NCBI GenBank assembly: GCA_015499995.1
Contig: JADNRV010000098.1
Coordinates: forward strand, 144,071-208,070
Direction: 5' to 3'
DNA: 64,000 nucleotides
Source: Flammula alnicola
Lineage: Eukaryota; Basidiomycota; Agaricomycetes; Agaricales; Strophariaceae
Below the pieces are notes generated by a model. That model did no database searches and was not told where the DNA came from. It saw only the letters and a list, made by a program, of their open reading frames with translations. The position numbers and the translations under genes were made by a program. Shown here piece after piece: positions 1-12,710 of this stretch (the first letter of the stretch is position 1; every line of letters begins with the position of its first letter).

Positions 1-2634
1 ATCCGTGGGGCGGAACGCAGATTGATCTTGACCTCGTCGACTACGGACCTACCTCCTCATCAGCAGCTCCTTTGCTCTTCAACGTGATTGACACCTCCAA
101 TCTTGCTGATCATTCCGGCCTCCTCAATCTCTTGATCGTGACAGTGCCTTTGCTCCGACGAAAACCCTGCTCCGTCATCCACACCAGTACCCTCCTTCGA
201 GCTGATCGTGATGGACCAAAAACCTCTGGATTATCAACTATGGCCTTCGCAGACATACCTACACTTTCGATATTATTAGGCATCACACCCTCTCCTCATC
301 TTTGGCACTTTACGACATATTCCAACAAGCATGAATTACTGGCTTCCGGCTTAATGTCGGCTCAATTTTACGAACCCATTTCATGGAGATTCACATCACC
401 AGTCATCCCAAACTCGACTATTGAAAACGAGCAACTCAATCATGGTCCGGTGCGCTTGATTTGCGACCCGAAGAAACTGGCAGAATTCCTTTTATCTGTA
501 TATTTGCGGATGTTCGCAGAGGAGAACCAGCTCGAAACCCTGCGAAACCCCGGCCTTGCCAAATTGCAGATCCAGAATGTTGTACACTATGTACGAGCAA
601 GCTTCGTCGCATTTCTTGCGCTCGTGAAAGAAAGAGTGGAGGTCGATTGGCCTCAAGCCATGCATCTCTTCATCGACTTCGTCGGACATGACCATACCCT
701 TCTCGTGGGGCTGAACAACTACCAAGATCTTATGTGCCAGATGTATCTGCGCAACGTCCATATGCCGGATGTGTTTACTCCAGCCTATCTAGAAACCGCG
801 CGCAGTCCTCGCGACCGATTCCATGGGTGGAAAGACATCCCACCAGTCGTTTGCGTAGTTCTAAAGGTCCCGCGGCAACAACTCAAAGCTCTAGAAGCCA
901 TGGACGCTGACGAGATACTTACGCCGATGCTGCAATGCCATTCAAGTAGCCCTACTTTCCACAACATCCACCCGTCAATTCAACCCATCTTCGGAGACAT
1001 TGAAATCTCTCGCGTTGGGGCTGAATCTAAAGTCGCCATACACGAAGACCCGACAGGGTGGAGCGGAAGCTCCCCTTTAATCGTCGCTTTCTACATGCCC
1101 TCGTGGATCCTGACGCTGGCCCCAAGTGATACTCGGATCGGCCTTCACTTTGGAAGCACTCCGACCACCATACGTTTCATCTCTCAACTCGGTACTACGC
1201 TTACCATCTACTCTACGTCGTTGGTGGATGCACTGCACGTCCAGGTCGTGCGTCATCGCCCAAACAACATCCAGGAAATCGATCGCCTTCGGAATACACC
1301 TGCTCTCAGTACCTCTGCATCGGGTGTTCGCGAACGGAATGTTACTATGAAATTCGATGCCTCTGGGCAAAAAGCGACGACTCTGGAGATTCGAGATGAC
1401 ATTGCGGATCCTAAAGCTGCAAAGGCTCTCTCTGAGGGAGCGCGGTCGTCATGAAGCCAATTGCAGATTCGACTCTGCTAGTCACTTTCGAGAACTATGC
1501 CCAATATTTCAACTATTCTTTCCCTATTCGTGGCAGTCATCCAAAACCCGGATCGCTCGGAAATCATCTTACATCGAGGTAATAGTCTCGAATGCGTCCG
1601 TGGTCATTTCTAATCACCCAGCTTTGTAGATCGAATCCCCCATCCGGCCAAATTTCGAGGACTTCCTTGATCTTTCACTCAACCCATTCGCGATTGCACG
1701 AGACCACAAACTAATCAATTTGCTCAACGTTCATTACCTCAACTTGGACGTCCTTCCTCCCTTACAGCTCCCAGCGCCAGCAAAGGACCTCCAGTGGCTG
1801 TCTACCCACATTGGAATGACCCTATCTGAACGCGAAAAGCAGGTCAAAAATAGAAGCGATCAACTGGCACGCGGAACTCTCGTCAACCTCAAAGAAAGCC
1901 TCGCGTGTCTGTTTCTCAAATACTCCGGATTGGACGATCCCAAAGCCTGGTCGAACGTTTTCGGTCTTTCTAATCCAACCAGCGGAGTCGGTATCTACAC
2001 ATTAATCTTCGTCAACGAAATGAAGCTTGACCTGTCTTCCCATACCGTCGTGCTGGATGCATGCGTAGTCCCATTGATCGAGAAAATCATGCCTAGAATT
2101 TTTCCTATGCTGCAAAGCCTTAGCCAGCGCGGACTCGTCCAGGTCGTTACCCTCGACGACGAAACTCGGGCGTGGAGACTCTTGTTACCCGCCCTCGCTG
2201 AGCGTTGCCGGACATGGAAGCACACGAACGCATGCGAATACCTTAAGAGAGGTATTCCAGCAACGCTGGATGGAGAGGACATCAGTCCTCTCTGCAGTTG
2301 CGGAAAGGGAAAAAATCTTGGGCTATTCGGGACCAACCCAGAGTGGCAGATCCTTCGCAAGGAGGCTACTCGAATTGCGATCGGGCCCCTCTTCACGTTT
2401 TCGTTCATGGAAAAGACCATGGCGTCAATGAAGGATGCACTAGACACTCCGAGGGATGATCGTCCATCTGCTGCCTCCTCCTCGTCATCTGCCCCGCAAT
2501 GTGCAAAGTGTAGTGGTCCCGGAAAACCGACCCTTCTGGCCTGTAGTGTTTGCAAGACAACGAAATATTGTTCCCGTGATTGCCAAAAGGCTCACTGGAA
2601 GACCCATAAAAAAAACTGTGTTCAGACGGCATGA
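1..2634 (+). CDS. MYND-type zinc finger protein, 5' partial, with two apparent frameshifts
   Basis: The coding frame is already open at base 1, so the start lies upstream of the window. The C-terminus is a MYND zinc finger (about 2,497-2,622) with CxxC, CxxC, CxxxC and HxxxC spacing, ending a few residues before the stop at 2,634. The body resembles a large family of Agaricomycete MYND proteins of unknown function; typical motifs are FNVIDTSNLADH near base 80 and RIARKSSYIE near 1,550. An intron at about 1,579-1,629 (GTAATA...TTGTAG) restores the frame into the last exon. The reading frame shifts at about 1,443 and again in the CCAAAACCC run near 1,545, each as if one base were missing. Either this copy is a pseudogene or the assembly has two small errors. 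MYND fingers usually mediate protein-protein contacts; substrate and partners are unknown. Confidence 0.72.
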
Positions 2635-2639
2635 ACCTG

Positions 2640-4320
2640 CTGTCGACACCCCCAGAATACAATTGACACCCAGAATATGCCGTTCTTTGATATCATAAAC
2701 ATTGACCTCAGTATGGTACGCTTTGTATTCCGTAGGCGTTGGTTTTCTGCATTTGCCAATCCATAATCGATGTATGATTAGTTTTGAGTCGGTTGACTGA
2801 GTGGTCAGTCCTCTACGTACCACGAAGAGTAATGCGACCAGAGCTTCACCGGTCAAGGGAATATTATAAACTTTCGGCGAGGAGAAAATTTAGGGATTTG
2901 TGATTTGTAATTACCCTCTCTATGCTCATTATACATACACCTCACCACATGCAAAACGATCTACAGGCAGACAACTACGCAGCGTCCTGAGCTCGCTGGC
3001 TGAACCCACTACACAGCTTCCAGACTGTTTAACCAGCTACTGAAACAGATATAGTGGCTGTCGAGTTATTTCTGCCAAGTTATTTCTGGACTGCCTTGTA
3101 AATTGGATTCTGCACTTCGTGTATTGGCGTTTGACCTGGCGGTGATCCGGGAATAGTTTTGGTAAGGCCCTATGAGACATGAAACGCGTCAGATATCGCG
3201 GCATACAAGGTAACGCCCCAGGACAATGAACGCGTGTCGGAGATAAAGAAGGCAAACGTACAAGCTTTTCAAACATGCATGCGTTGAGTGTCCGTTCAGG
3301 TTTGCGGCAAAGATAGTAATCCTGTTAGCGCCAGCGAAGCGTCCGGTCAGCTGAATGGTACCAGTTGCAAGAATATCTAGAGGCACAACAACCATGCTTG
3401 GTTTGGTTTAAAGCCACCATGATGCCGGAACAGCAAGGGACCACTTCCAGGGCATCCAAGAACATCAGGATAGGGAACCCACCTGGTTTTTCTTCTCCAG
3501 GCATTGCCAATGCGCATCAAACTGTTGGGCGCAATTCTCCCGCATTTTGGTGATCCTAGTGTCCGAATAATGTCCTCAGCGCCGAATAACGCAATGAGGG
3601 GCACTAAGCACTCACAAGTCTATCGCACAGCGCGTCACCTTCCGGCCTTCCTTCAAACAATGTCCAGGTTCTCGGTTTTCGTTCTTGCAAAGCATAAAAT
3701 CCTCTTGAATAATTCAATTAATGGAGAGAGAGACAATTAATTAGGGCCAATATAGTAAGCATATAATACACGGACGAACCATTATATTCCTTACAATACG
3801 CTCCAATGAAGAATGCAGCACTCTTCAAGGGAGCACTGGTCGCACCAACCTCGTCGACATGGGGAATGCCAGCGGGCATAGGTGTCGGGTCGACATGTTT
3901 CTGAGGGAATGTTGACCCCGGTTGTAGAGTGCCGCTCATTGTCGACGCCTGGAAAGTTGTGTGCTGTCCAGGAATTTCTGGTAACGGTTGTGTTCGGGAG
4001 GAGGAGCAAGGTGCAGTGGGAATAACCCAGCGGAGTTGGAAGTCAGGATTTATTTAAATAATAAGATTAATATTCTGTGGACTCTTGCCAAGCCACTTGC
4101 ATCAACGCAACCTCAACGTCGCCTTTGTGTTCCGTCCAAAAACCTGAGCTGTAAGCTTGAAAGCCTGAAAGTTGAAATACTGTCTCCACCATGAGCCACA
4201 TTATGATGGTGAGCCCTGCTTTTTATTATCGTCCCAAGGAAGATTCTGATACAAAGCAATCAAAGCCTCCTCCCCGCTTCTCCAGAATTTATCACATTCA
4301 AGTAAAAACCCACAAGCTTA
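2640..4320. other. Intergenic, no supported gene
   Basis: Only short overlapping frames are present on both strands, with no coherent splice chain or recognisable motif. Frames on the minus strand around 3,325-3,604 look weakly protein-like but could not be joined into a gene. Confidence 0.4.
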
Positions 4321-4332
4321 CCATTATGCACG

Positions 4333-4861
4333 CAGGCATTGCTCCTGGTACAACGATAGCAAACTTAAAACTGAGACTCTTTCTGCTCTCAAGTCGGATG
4401 TCGCCTCTGATTCTCTGGATGACACCGCCATGGAACCCCCAGAAATTAACGTCGAAACAGAAGAGACTTTGAACTCTGTCGTGCTATCAAAGAAAAGGGA
4501 AAACCAACTGGCAAATACGAGGTTTTGGAACCTTCCATGGTGCTTCGGGATTCTGGTCTCGCAGGATGGGAAGTGCTCTTTCTTCAATTCAGGGATCGTG
4601 CCACGGGTAAGCAGATCATTCTTCACACTTTCTGTGGGATATATGTCGCAATACAATTGTCTTCGGGCTTTCCTGTGCCGATATCTTAACGTCGCACCAA
4701 CCTCATGCAATACCTCAACAGGCGAGCTCTTGCCAATCATTTACACTCTTCCATCAATGTACGATGAGGAAGATGAGCCACCACAGCCTCGCGCAACAGA
4801 AACAACGACGTCACCTGCAAATAAAGGCAAGCGAAAAGCAGAAGACCTAGACGAAGACTAG
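4333..4861 (+). CDS. Hypothetical protein with basic C-terminal tail, apparently frameshifted
   Basis: I do not recognise this protein. A frame from about 4,338 encodes an acidic stretch (SDVASDSLDDTAMEPPEIN) and is followed, after an apparent one-base shift near 4,470, by a frame reading KYEVLEPSMVLRDSGLAGW and then LFLQFRDRAT. A clean intron at 4,607-4,721 (GTAAGC...CAACAG) joins this in phase to a final exon reading GELLPIIYTLPSMYDEEDE and ending in a nuclear-localisation-like KGKRKAEDLDED at 4,861. The neat splice and preserved phase argue that this was a real gene. The first exon could not be placed: the ATG at 4,191 does not splice in phase. It may be a recent pseudogene. Confidence 0.45.
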
Positions 4862-5081
4862 CTATATACCCCTTTCTTTCCGACATGGACAACTTGAATC
4901 ATTCTTACTTCAGGAAAACATCATTGAAGAATATTCGTTTTACGCATTGCTCAGCACAAGTTTCCTCTCCTTTCTTCTGCTTGGTGGTACCTTAACTTTT
5001 TATTGTATATCTCTTCAACTGCAATTCACTGTAACATTCTGTTAGACATTGGTTAGACATTTTATTGTAACTCTTGATTTA

Positions 5082-5096
5082 GGGTTAGGGTTACCT
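5082..5096 (+). promoter_or_regulatory. Telomere-like TTAGGG doublet (telobox-like) upstream of NDUFAF3
   Basis: Two consecutive TTAGGG units followed by TTA lie about 60 bp before the NDUFAF3 start codon. Such internal telobox motifs are bound by TRF-like factors in several fungi. Here the function is only inferred from position. Confidence 0.3.
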
Positions 5097-5154
5097 CGGC
5101 AGCCTTTCCATCTGCACTCTCAGCTTCAAACCCCTGCTTCCAACCAACGTCAAA

Positions 5155-5920
5155 ATGTCCCTTCGGCTATTCCTACGAAGCAGTTCCAACCATTCACCAT
5201 TGAAAGCGGCTTTGAGCAATCAAATACACCATTTAACCAGCCGTCCAGTGCTGCTAGCACCCTTTCCAAGCCCGAGTCCGAGGCTCCACCGTGACTTCCA
5301 CACAACTCGCGTCTCCCGCGACCGCTCATTCACCAACCTGCTGGCAGACGATAACCCACCAGCGGTGCAAGTCTCTTCAATATCTGAGGCAGGTATACTT
5401 CTAGCAGACGGCCTTCTCTTGCCCGGAGCGTGTGTATTCTTGGAAGGCAAGGTGTTTCTGTGGGATGTGCCCCAAACGAACCTGAGATCCAAGGTAAAAG
5501 AAGAACGATGGCGGGGATGGGGAGAGGAGCGTTTCCAGCTTCTTGAAGTGGTCGCTCCGAGGCCTGGTAAGCTTCAAATTTAATCATCGAGTGCTAAATA
5601 TCTTAGCTAACATGGTCGTCAATTTGTTGTAGAGATTCTCCTGTTGGGTACAGGCGCAACTCTGGTCCAACCTCCACTATTTCTGCGAGAATATCTCAGC
5701 ACACTTGGGATACAGCTAGATGTAATGGATACGGTAATTTCGACATTGGCTTTTTTGTTGGCGCCAATTGATTTTACTTCACTAAATGCAGAGGAATGCC
5801 TGTTCGACATATAACTTATTGGCTGAAGAAGGAAGACGCGTCGCCGCAGCTCTTTTGCCCCTCACACCATATTCATGGCCAAGGACAAAAGTGACTGGGG
5901 CAAACAAATTGTCCCCTTGA
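5155..5920 (+). CDS. NDUFAF3: Mitochondrial complex I assembly factor NDUFAF3 (DUF498 family)
   Basis: Three exons (5,155-5,566, 5,633-5,733, 5,792-5,920) splice in phase through canonical introns. The N-terminus is rich in Ser, Arg and hydrophobic residues without acidic residues, as expected for a mitochondrial presequence. The mature part has the NDUFAF3/Mth938 features: a segment reading ILLADGLLLPGACVFLEGKV, then LLEVVAPRP, then the ILLLGTGATLVQPP loop shared by the family, and the conserved TYNLLAEEGRRVAAALL near the end. The protein is predicted to act in the matrix in early assembly of the NADH:ubiquinone oxidoreductase peripheral arm. Length (about 213 residues) is normal for the family. 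The gene looks intact. Confidence 0.92.
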
Positions 5921-6121
5921 TCGTGAATTGCCACTGTTTGAAGTCTTAGATAATATCTCGTATCGAACTCGGTTGTAGGCTCACGAGGCCGAGGGCAATA
6001 AGAGGACCTCGATAAAACTATAGTATATATATTACGCTTACAGGATGTGCATCGAGAAACATGAATTAACGGTGCATATCATAAGCAACGCAATTGATGT
6101 TTTACTTTTGGAACGCCGAAG

Positions 6122-8871
6122 TCAGAGTACCAACTCTTCCAATTGATAAAGCCCAATATCGGCAGCTGCACCGACCCCTTTCCTCCTCTGCCTCCAGTCG
6201 CCCTTCTGCTTTTCTCGCTCACGCTCTTGTTGTGGGATAAGCGACTCCTTCACGACCTTTTCCTGTGCGATGGCAAAGGGCTCTAGCGGACCCCGCAGAC
6301 CCTCTGCTGCGTTCGCGAATGCAATTTCAGGGTTCAATTGTGCATGCAGGCTCCGCAGAACCTTGTGCGCCGGCGGATATTGCAAAAGCGATAGGAAAGA
6401 CGCGTCGAGGATGGTCTGGAGGAGGTCAACAATCTGTGTATGGTCATATGAGTGAAAATCTGTGCTTCAAGAGTTACAAAAGCACCCACCTTTTCGAGCG
6501 GAGGCACCTCGTCCGGCTTCTTGTCTTTGTCGGCTCTCCGTCCGACGACGGTCCAAATCCCCTGTTCCGTCTTCTTCAAATCCTTTTTCGCGGGCAAGAG
6601 GCGCTCATCCAGTTTCGCCCTTCTAGCAATCCATCCATCCAAAACTTGTAGGATCATCGTCAGGTCCTCGGCATCTTGCATGTACCGTTTGAAGGCAAGA
6701 AGCAAGGGACCGCGAGATGTGGGGTAAGTCGCAAGAAGGTTTAAGAAAGCCGGTAAAGGGATGATCGCATTATTCGACGCAACTCCCGAGGAAGCGGGAG
6801 GATCTACTTCCATAGCATCGTCCGAAGTTGTAGCCTTGCTCTGTGAACTTGAGAGCCGATGGCGTGCGATGACAACCCGCAGAGACTCCAGAATTTCAGA
6901 TTCTGTCAGATCCAAGACGGAGCTAAATGCGAGCTCGATAGATTTCTGGAAATTGAAATTAAGTTGGCTTTTTTTCTCAACCAATGCGTAGGGCACATAC
7001 CCAATCATCTCTTGCTCTTAGTGCACCTAAAAGACCTCCAGTGCTTTGGACCATGGCGCTGGATACCACGCGTCTCTCGAGAAGATATTGAAAGATATCG
7101 GGTGCATATGGGGCGGTGGAAGGAACAGTCGAATTCGTTTTTGAGTCTGGGGCTGGGAGCTGGAGGATAACGCTGAGAAGTTCCTTGACGAAATTGTAAT
7201 CCAGTGCCGATGGAGCGGCCTATATCATAAATAAGACCCTAAGGATGTAGAATTAGTGCAAACGATAAATACCTCGTCCTTTCTGGGTGACCATTTCATG
7301 AAAGCAGCCGCTGCAGCCTGCGGCCTCCCGCCTTGCATTGCAGTCCGCATCGTGTCTAGCAGCTTTGCCCGTGCCGTCTCCTCTGCACTGTTTTGAACAT
7401 TTCCGTTGGCAAGTGTGTGCTGTTCCTCGGATGATCGCACCCATTTCCTCCCGGCAGCTCCGCGACCCATAGCGGCAGCAATCGTAGAGAATATCGGCAC
7501 TGAATACGGCACGACCAGGATAACCGAAGTTGTTTTGTGTTCGACATTGTCGGAAGACAAGATGAGGATCGCCTGGCCTAGGACTTGGGTTTGGGCCTTT
7601 GTTTGACTCTGCGTGCCAGGAATGAGTCGGATATGGAGAGCAGAGGCGGACAAGGCAGAAGGAATGGGCAGAGTGTGCGAGGCGAGGAGAACGGAAAACT
7701 GAATGTCCCACAGGAGTAGAGTGATTTCTTGAGAGGCGGCAGCGGCCAGAAGAACGTGGGACGAAGTAAGGGCGAGGAGAGAGACAAGGAGTTTGGAGCT
7801 GGAAATGAATGATAGCCCTGCGAGATGAAGAGGAGTGGACAACGGGTCAAGTTGTCCGGGTGATAGCCGGTAGGAATTCAGGGTACCGTCGAGGGCTATT
7901 GGAACTTGTTCAGTAAAAATTAAGGCAATCAGCATAGGACGCACTCAAGACGCTCAAAATCCCTGTGCTGCTACATGACACACTTGCTATATCCTATTAA
8001 GTGTCAGATATAATATTAGGACGTATACAGAATAGTCAGGCACCTGGTTATCAATCGGGACCTCGTACTTCTGCTCCTCAGATATTGAATCTGCCTCGTC
8101 GATGGCCAAGATTCTAAGGTATGTAGTTTTGGACATTCCCGATACACACTGCACAAGGACAGTTCCATTTTTTCCATTGGAGAAGGTCGTTGTACTGGCT
8201 GGAAATAGGCTGGCGTGGACAACGCTTGAGGATTTCGACGACGACGATGATTTGACCTCAAGTGAATCGGCATCTATCACTGATACGTCTCCAGTCGTCG
8301 AAAGGGCAATGATACGCCCAGAAAGCTCGTTACAAGAGTAAAGACCATGGACTGTTTGATCTTTTGAAAGCTAAATTGCGATCAGCCTGGATGCAGATTT
8401 CCAAAAACAAAAACGCACTATAACTTTACTCTGCTTGGGTTTTTGCTTCGCATTCAAAGTGTCGTCTTGCCACATCCAAAGGGTGCGTCCAGCCTCATCA
8501 GAAGAAGACAATTCTGGCGAAGCAGACATAACAGCATAGGTTGTTGATGCATGGCTTGAGGAAGACGGCAAGGTCAACGGAGGGCAGGAAAATGAGGTAG
8601 ATGGGCCAAGCGTATGGGAGATTATAGGATGTAGTGTCGATATCTGGGAACCCTATCAGTTATTGAAAAGATGTATATAACATTTTCTACTCACATCGAG
8701 GATGTGTACGCCGTCTGCGTGAGCGGCAACAGTCACATATCCATCTGTGCTGTTCGATTTTTCGTAGGACGTCGCGTAAACCCCAGGACCACGCTTTTGC
8801 GATGATTTTCCTCGAGCGGACGAAGTGTAGCTTGCGAGAACAAAAGGGTCGTTTATATTGGAGATTGTCAT
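6122..8871 (-). CDS. NOL11: NOL11-like nucleolar protein, small-subunit processome component
   Basis: A multi-exon minus-strand gene starts at the ATG at 8,871 (MTISNINDPFVLAS) and stops at 6,122-6,124. The first exons are 8,871-8,695, 8,652-8,419 and 8,370-8,044; later introns include one at about 6,434-6,490. The N-terminal half is WD40-like, with a segment SQEITLLLWDIQFSVLLASH aligning with the NOL11 beta-propeller. The C-terminal half is helical and contains ILDASFLSLLQYP and the terminal GLYQLEELVL, which matches the characteristic NOL11 ending (GLYSIEVLELF in human). NOL11 belongs to the t-UTP/UtpA arm required for Pol I transcription and early 18S pre-rRNA processing, so the product should be nucleolar. 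Exon edges in the middle of the gene are approximate. Confidence 0.8.
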
Positions 8872-9059
8872 GGCATTCCAATGCACTTTAGAGCGAAAGT
8901 GTAGATGGAGGTCAGGAACTCGGAAAAACTCTTTTTTGGGCGGCCCGGCTGCCGCATGTGCATAAATATTTGAGCTACAATAATCGTCGATAAAGTATGC
9001 CTTGACAACGGGCCCGATACTGACAACGCACCGGCGGGTATGATCATAACCCCCGCCAT

Positions 9060-9640
9060 ATGGTAAATTTTCTTTAAAATTACGAGGTACTGTATGTGAA
9101 TTAAAGGTCGACTTTAAGTTACCTCGCTATGCTTAAATAAGTAAATAAATAATTGATTTACACAGACTGAGAGATGTAAACTATATATAAATACTTCTTG
9201 AACTCATCCAGTTAAGATCATATTGGCTGGATCAGCCATAACTCCAGCGTGGAGTGCATTCGTGAATTGAAATTTACGGGGCGATTACCGTGTAATTACG
9301 GTGGAAATTACGGCGGCAACTTCCGTTCCCTAATTGCGGATGCTTGCCCAGAGTCATATACAATCGCGCATTTCATCTCAGAAGGCACAGGCTGACAGCC
9401 CAAGAGAATGTAGGGGCAAATACGAGGTAATGAGAAAGATTATCAATTAAACCTGAAAGTGAGTATGCCACTTGTCGCTAACCTGTGATTCTCCTCACAG
9501 CATGGTATGCTCTAGAGATGGGATTTATTCCATATAAAAAACACGAACAGTTAATTAACTTATCAGTCCCGCGAAGTCTTTGAACATGAATTGAACTCTG
9601 TAACTGTATTAATGAAATCCGGGAGATCTATGTATCAGTA
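9060..9640. other. Intergenic region upstream of NOL11, no gene seen
   Basis: AT-rich sequence with stops in all frames. It presumably holds the NOL11 promoter; no clear element could be assigned. Confidence 0.4.
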
Positions 9641-9644
9641 ATCA

Positions 9645-10030
9645 AACTCGGGACCGAGGTAATCTCTTTCTGGACATACCCAACACGGTGCGGAGAGCCT
9701 GTAGACTTGCGAAGGATTAGCATCCATGACCATAAACTTCTTCTCGACGATCGTCACCATCTCCAAGAGTAGCTTGTGTGGAAAGAGTATCGTAGGAAGA
9801 TGAGAATTGGAATGCGGATGACGACGGCTCGAAATTGGAAGGCAAACGACAAAGTGCTCAATCCTCAGCCGGTTTGTGAGGTTGATGTTAGGATTGAGGT
9901 CCGGTTTATAATCTCCTTGGAACTGGAGAGAATCCTCTCAAGAACATGAAATGACGATGGAGCCGTCATAGCGACATCCTGGACGAGAGAGGTGTGGTTA
10001 AACACTGTTAGGTGCTGAAATCTCGATAGG
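9645..10030 (-). pseudogene. Decayed coding remnant, possibly an F-box/LRR-type protein
   Basis: The minus strand has a long open stretch without a usable ATG. One frame reads LTVFNHTSLVQDVAMTAPS at about 9,960-10,010. It continues, after an apparent one-base shift near 9,915, as DYKPDLNPNINLTNRLRIEH and ends MVMDANPSQVYRLSAP near 9,680, stopping at about 9,645. The pattern (LxxLxVFxHxSLVxDVAxxAPS) recalls the repeats of basidiomycete F-box proteins, but I cannot prove the family. No start, no splice chain upstream and a frameshift point to a relic. Confidence 0.35.
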
Positions 10031-10606
10031 AAGCCCATTCATACCCATTGACGTCCTATGTAACTTAAAGTACTCTGTGCAGCGGTGTTCAGAGGTTCTT
10101 CATGTCCGAAAGGTCGCCGTAGTTGGGCAGACGCTTTAGAAGGGACCGACCATATTTGATATTCTCCAACGAGATGCAAACTAGCGCTCTTCCTCTGGCC
10201 TAATGGGCATTCAAATCGCAAAAAAAATCAATTCATTGCTTAACACTCTTCGGCTTTTATAGGCTCACAGTATGGTGCTGGAAGTTCTATCTGTCGGAAG
10301 TAGATCATACATGCCTCGGAGTTCGTGCGAGACTCCTTTAAGTTTTAGAGTTCAGAAATGTCCGAGTGTTCTTTGTCAACCGCAGAGTGTCGGTGGACGA
10401 AACTCTTTTTCATCTTCAACATTTGAACATCTGAAAGAATAATGATATGAAAAGCTTGTCATGAGGAACTGTGGGCAGAAGGGAAGTGGAAAGAAATATT
10501 CAAAGAGTCACGTCACAAGCTGAGTCTGACGGACCGTTGGACCGGCGCCTCGGATGTTGTCCAGGGCCGTCAACATCTTGGTTGTATCTTGGATCCAAGG
10601 CTCCTG

Positions 10607-12710
10607 ATGTTCTCGTGGCGAGCAGTGCAACGCGTCTCAACGCGATTGCAGACAACATACGCGGACCTGCGCTGTAATCAATCCCCAAATCTCTATTGCT
10701 GGAGAAGGCATGGCCTTCGAGGATTTGTCACGACTGGCGTCAAAGCGGAGCCCACAAATTCGAATGGCGGGCTGAGTCCCGATCATGATATCTACGTGTC
10801 TACCTCCACGGACCCCTACTTCAACCTGACGCTGGAAGATTGGTGAGTGGGCAGTATAAACTCTCTTTTGTTGCTCTTTCTGTGGTCTTGCATATACCCC
10901 CGCAGCAAGATCTTTTTCGGACCGAAACATCAAATCTTACTCCATATCCTCATCCGCAGGTTATTTCGACACTCTCCTGAATCAAAACCGCTGTTGTTAA
11001 TTTATCGGGATTCTCCGTGCGTTGTTATTGGTAGGAACCAAAACCCTTGGACAGAGGTTAATTTTCCAGCTCTGCGTGCAGCCGGAATTCCGTTTCTGCG
11101 TAGACGAAGTGGAGGGGGAACTGTATACCATGTGTGTTCCCATCTCACCGTGTCGTGTTTCACCTATTGCATGCTTCAACTCCACTCGTCTCTTACTTGC
11201 TCCAATTAGGATCTAGGGAATACGAACTTTTCTATTCATTTACCACGGGCGTCCTTCGACCGGCACGCAACTGGCAGACTTGTTCTTCGCGCCATACGAT
11301 CGTTAGGCATTAATGCATGCCTAAATGACAGAAATGATATATGCGTTGGTTCTGATAAGATGAGTCTGGACTCTGGAATATGTTTTTATATCTGAAATGT
11401 GCACCATCTTGGGACGGATGCATGTTGTGAATTCCGCTATCGTTTTCTCTGCTTCACCTTTGCTGCGAGGCTTACTTCTCCCGACTTTCTCTCTTTACGT
11501 TTCAGGATCTGCATACAAGATCGTGAACAAACGCGCCTACCACCATGGGACGATGCTCATTACTACAAAGCTCGACGCATTAGGTGGCTTCTTACGCCCA
11601 CAGAAGGTGAGTAATATAACCTTGAATGTTTTCTATATCTCTGTCATACGCCGGCGATCCAGGAGCTCCCTGCCATCTATATCACATCTGATATATCGCC
11701 GCTTGAGCTTATGTGACACTCAGACGCTAACAAAGCCACAGAACCTTGTTTGGGTCCGACACCCCTGGCTTTCTCGAGTCTGGTCGCATGCGCACACCGA
11801 CTTCTCTATTTTTAATTGCCGTCGACTTCCTTGGCTAAATTCTCATCGAATTTAATAGAACAATATTGTCACCAAAGGCGTGGCATCCGTTCGCTCGCCG
11901 GTGTCTAATTTACAAAAATATGCCGCCAGTACTACACACGAAAGCTTCACCTCTGCTGTCGTGACAGAGTTCCGGAGAGAATTTGGAATCACCACCGATG
12001 TATGTCCCCTCTTTCCCAACATAGAAAACTCTGTTCACGTCTCCTGGTTTCAGATCTGTGTCGTGCCGGACTCGGAGGAGACAAAAAGCATCGGATACAT
12101 CCGCAAAGGCATGTTGGAGTTGTCTGTAAGTTGTGTTCATCTTACCGCTCTCATGTTCTGACCGCGGCATCCGGATACCTACTAAACTAGACATGGGAGT
12201 GGGCGTACGGTCAAACGCCAGAATTTACCCACACGTTAAGCAACACTTTTTCATGGGGAGACGTTGTACGTTATCTCTTTTTTTCTCGCTTAACATCGGT
12301 TCTCTTGACACACTTCATAAATAGACGGTCGAAATTCGCTCGAAACATGGTATTATTTTGGACTGCTTGCTGCTCATCAATAATGCGCGTATTCCAACAT
12401 CAATGATTAAAGCCCTCAATGAGGAATGTCGAGCAATCTATGCAGGCAAGCGCTATGGATTTCTACAGGAAGCCAGAGATCATCGAACCGGAGAATTTGG
12501 TGTGGCTTCTACTGGCTCCACGATTACCCAGCTATCTCCGCCTTTGCAGGATGTGAGTATATGGCTAGAGAAAGCCACCTCCCTAATATAATCACACCCA
12601 GTCAGATTACTTTCACTCATAAAAAATATCCCCTTTTGCTCCTTGCATCGCAACTTCAGCATACTCGCATTCGCGGCACCTGCTTTGTCAACATCATGTT
12701 CGTAAAATAA
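10607..12710 (+). CDS. AIM22: Lipoate-protein ligase A, mitochondrial
   Basis: The gene has about nine exons. The chosen ATG (10,607) opens a mitochondrial-type presequence (MFSWRAVQRVSTRL). Family motifs follow in order: NLTLEDWLFRHSP, the CVVIGRNQNPW nucleotide/lipoyl motif, RRRSGGGTVYHDLGNTNFS, NDRNDICV, the SAYKIVNKRAYHHGTML block around the catalytic Lys region, GVASVRSPVSNL, TWEWAYGQTPEFTHT and a short C-terminal exon ending 12,710. The enzyme attaches lipoate to apoproteins such as the E2 subunits of 2-oxoacid dehydrogenases and GcvH. Splice sites are clear for most exons, for example 10,843-10,959. The junction at about 11,364-11,505 is awkward: it gives KM-R-SAYK rather than the usual KxSGSAY, so the model is uncertain there. 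Confidence 0.85.
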
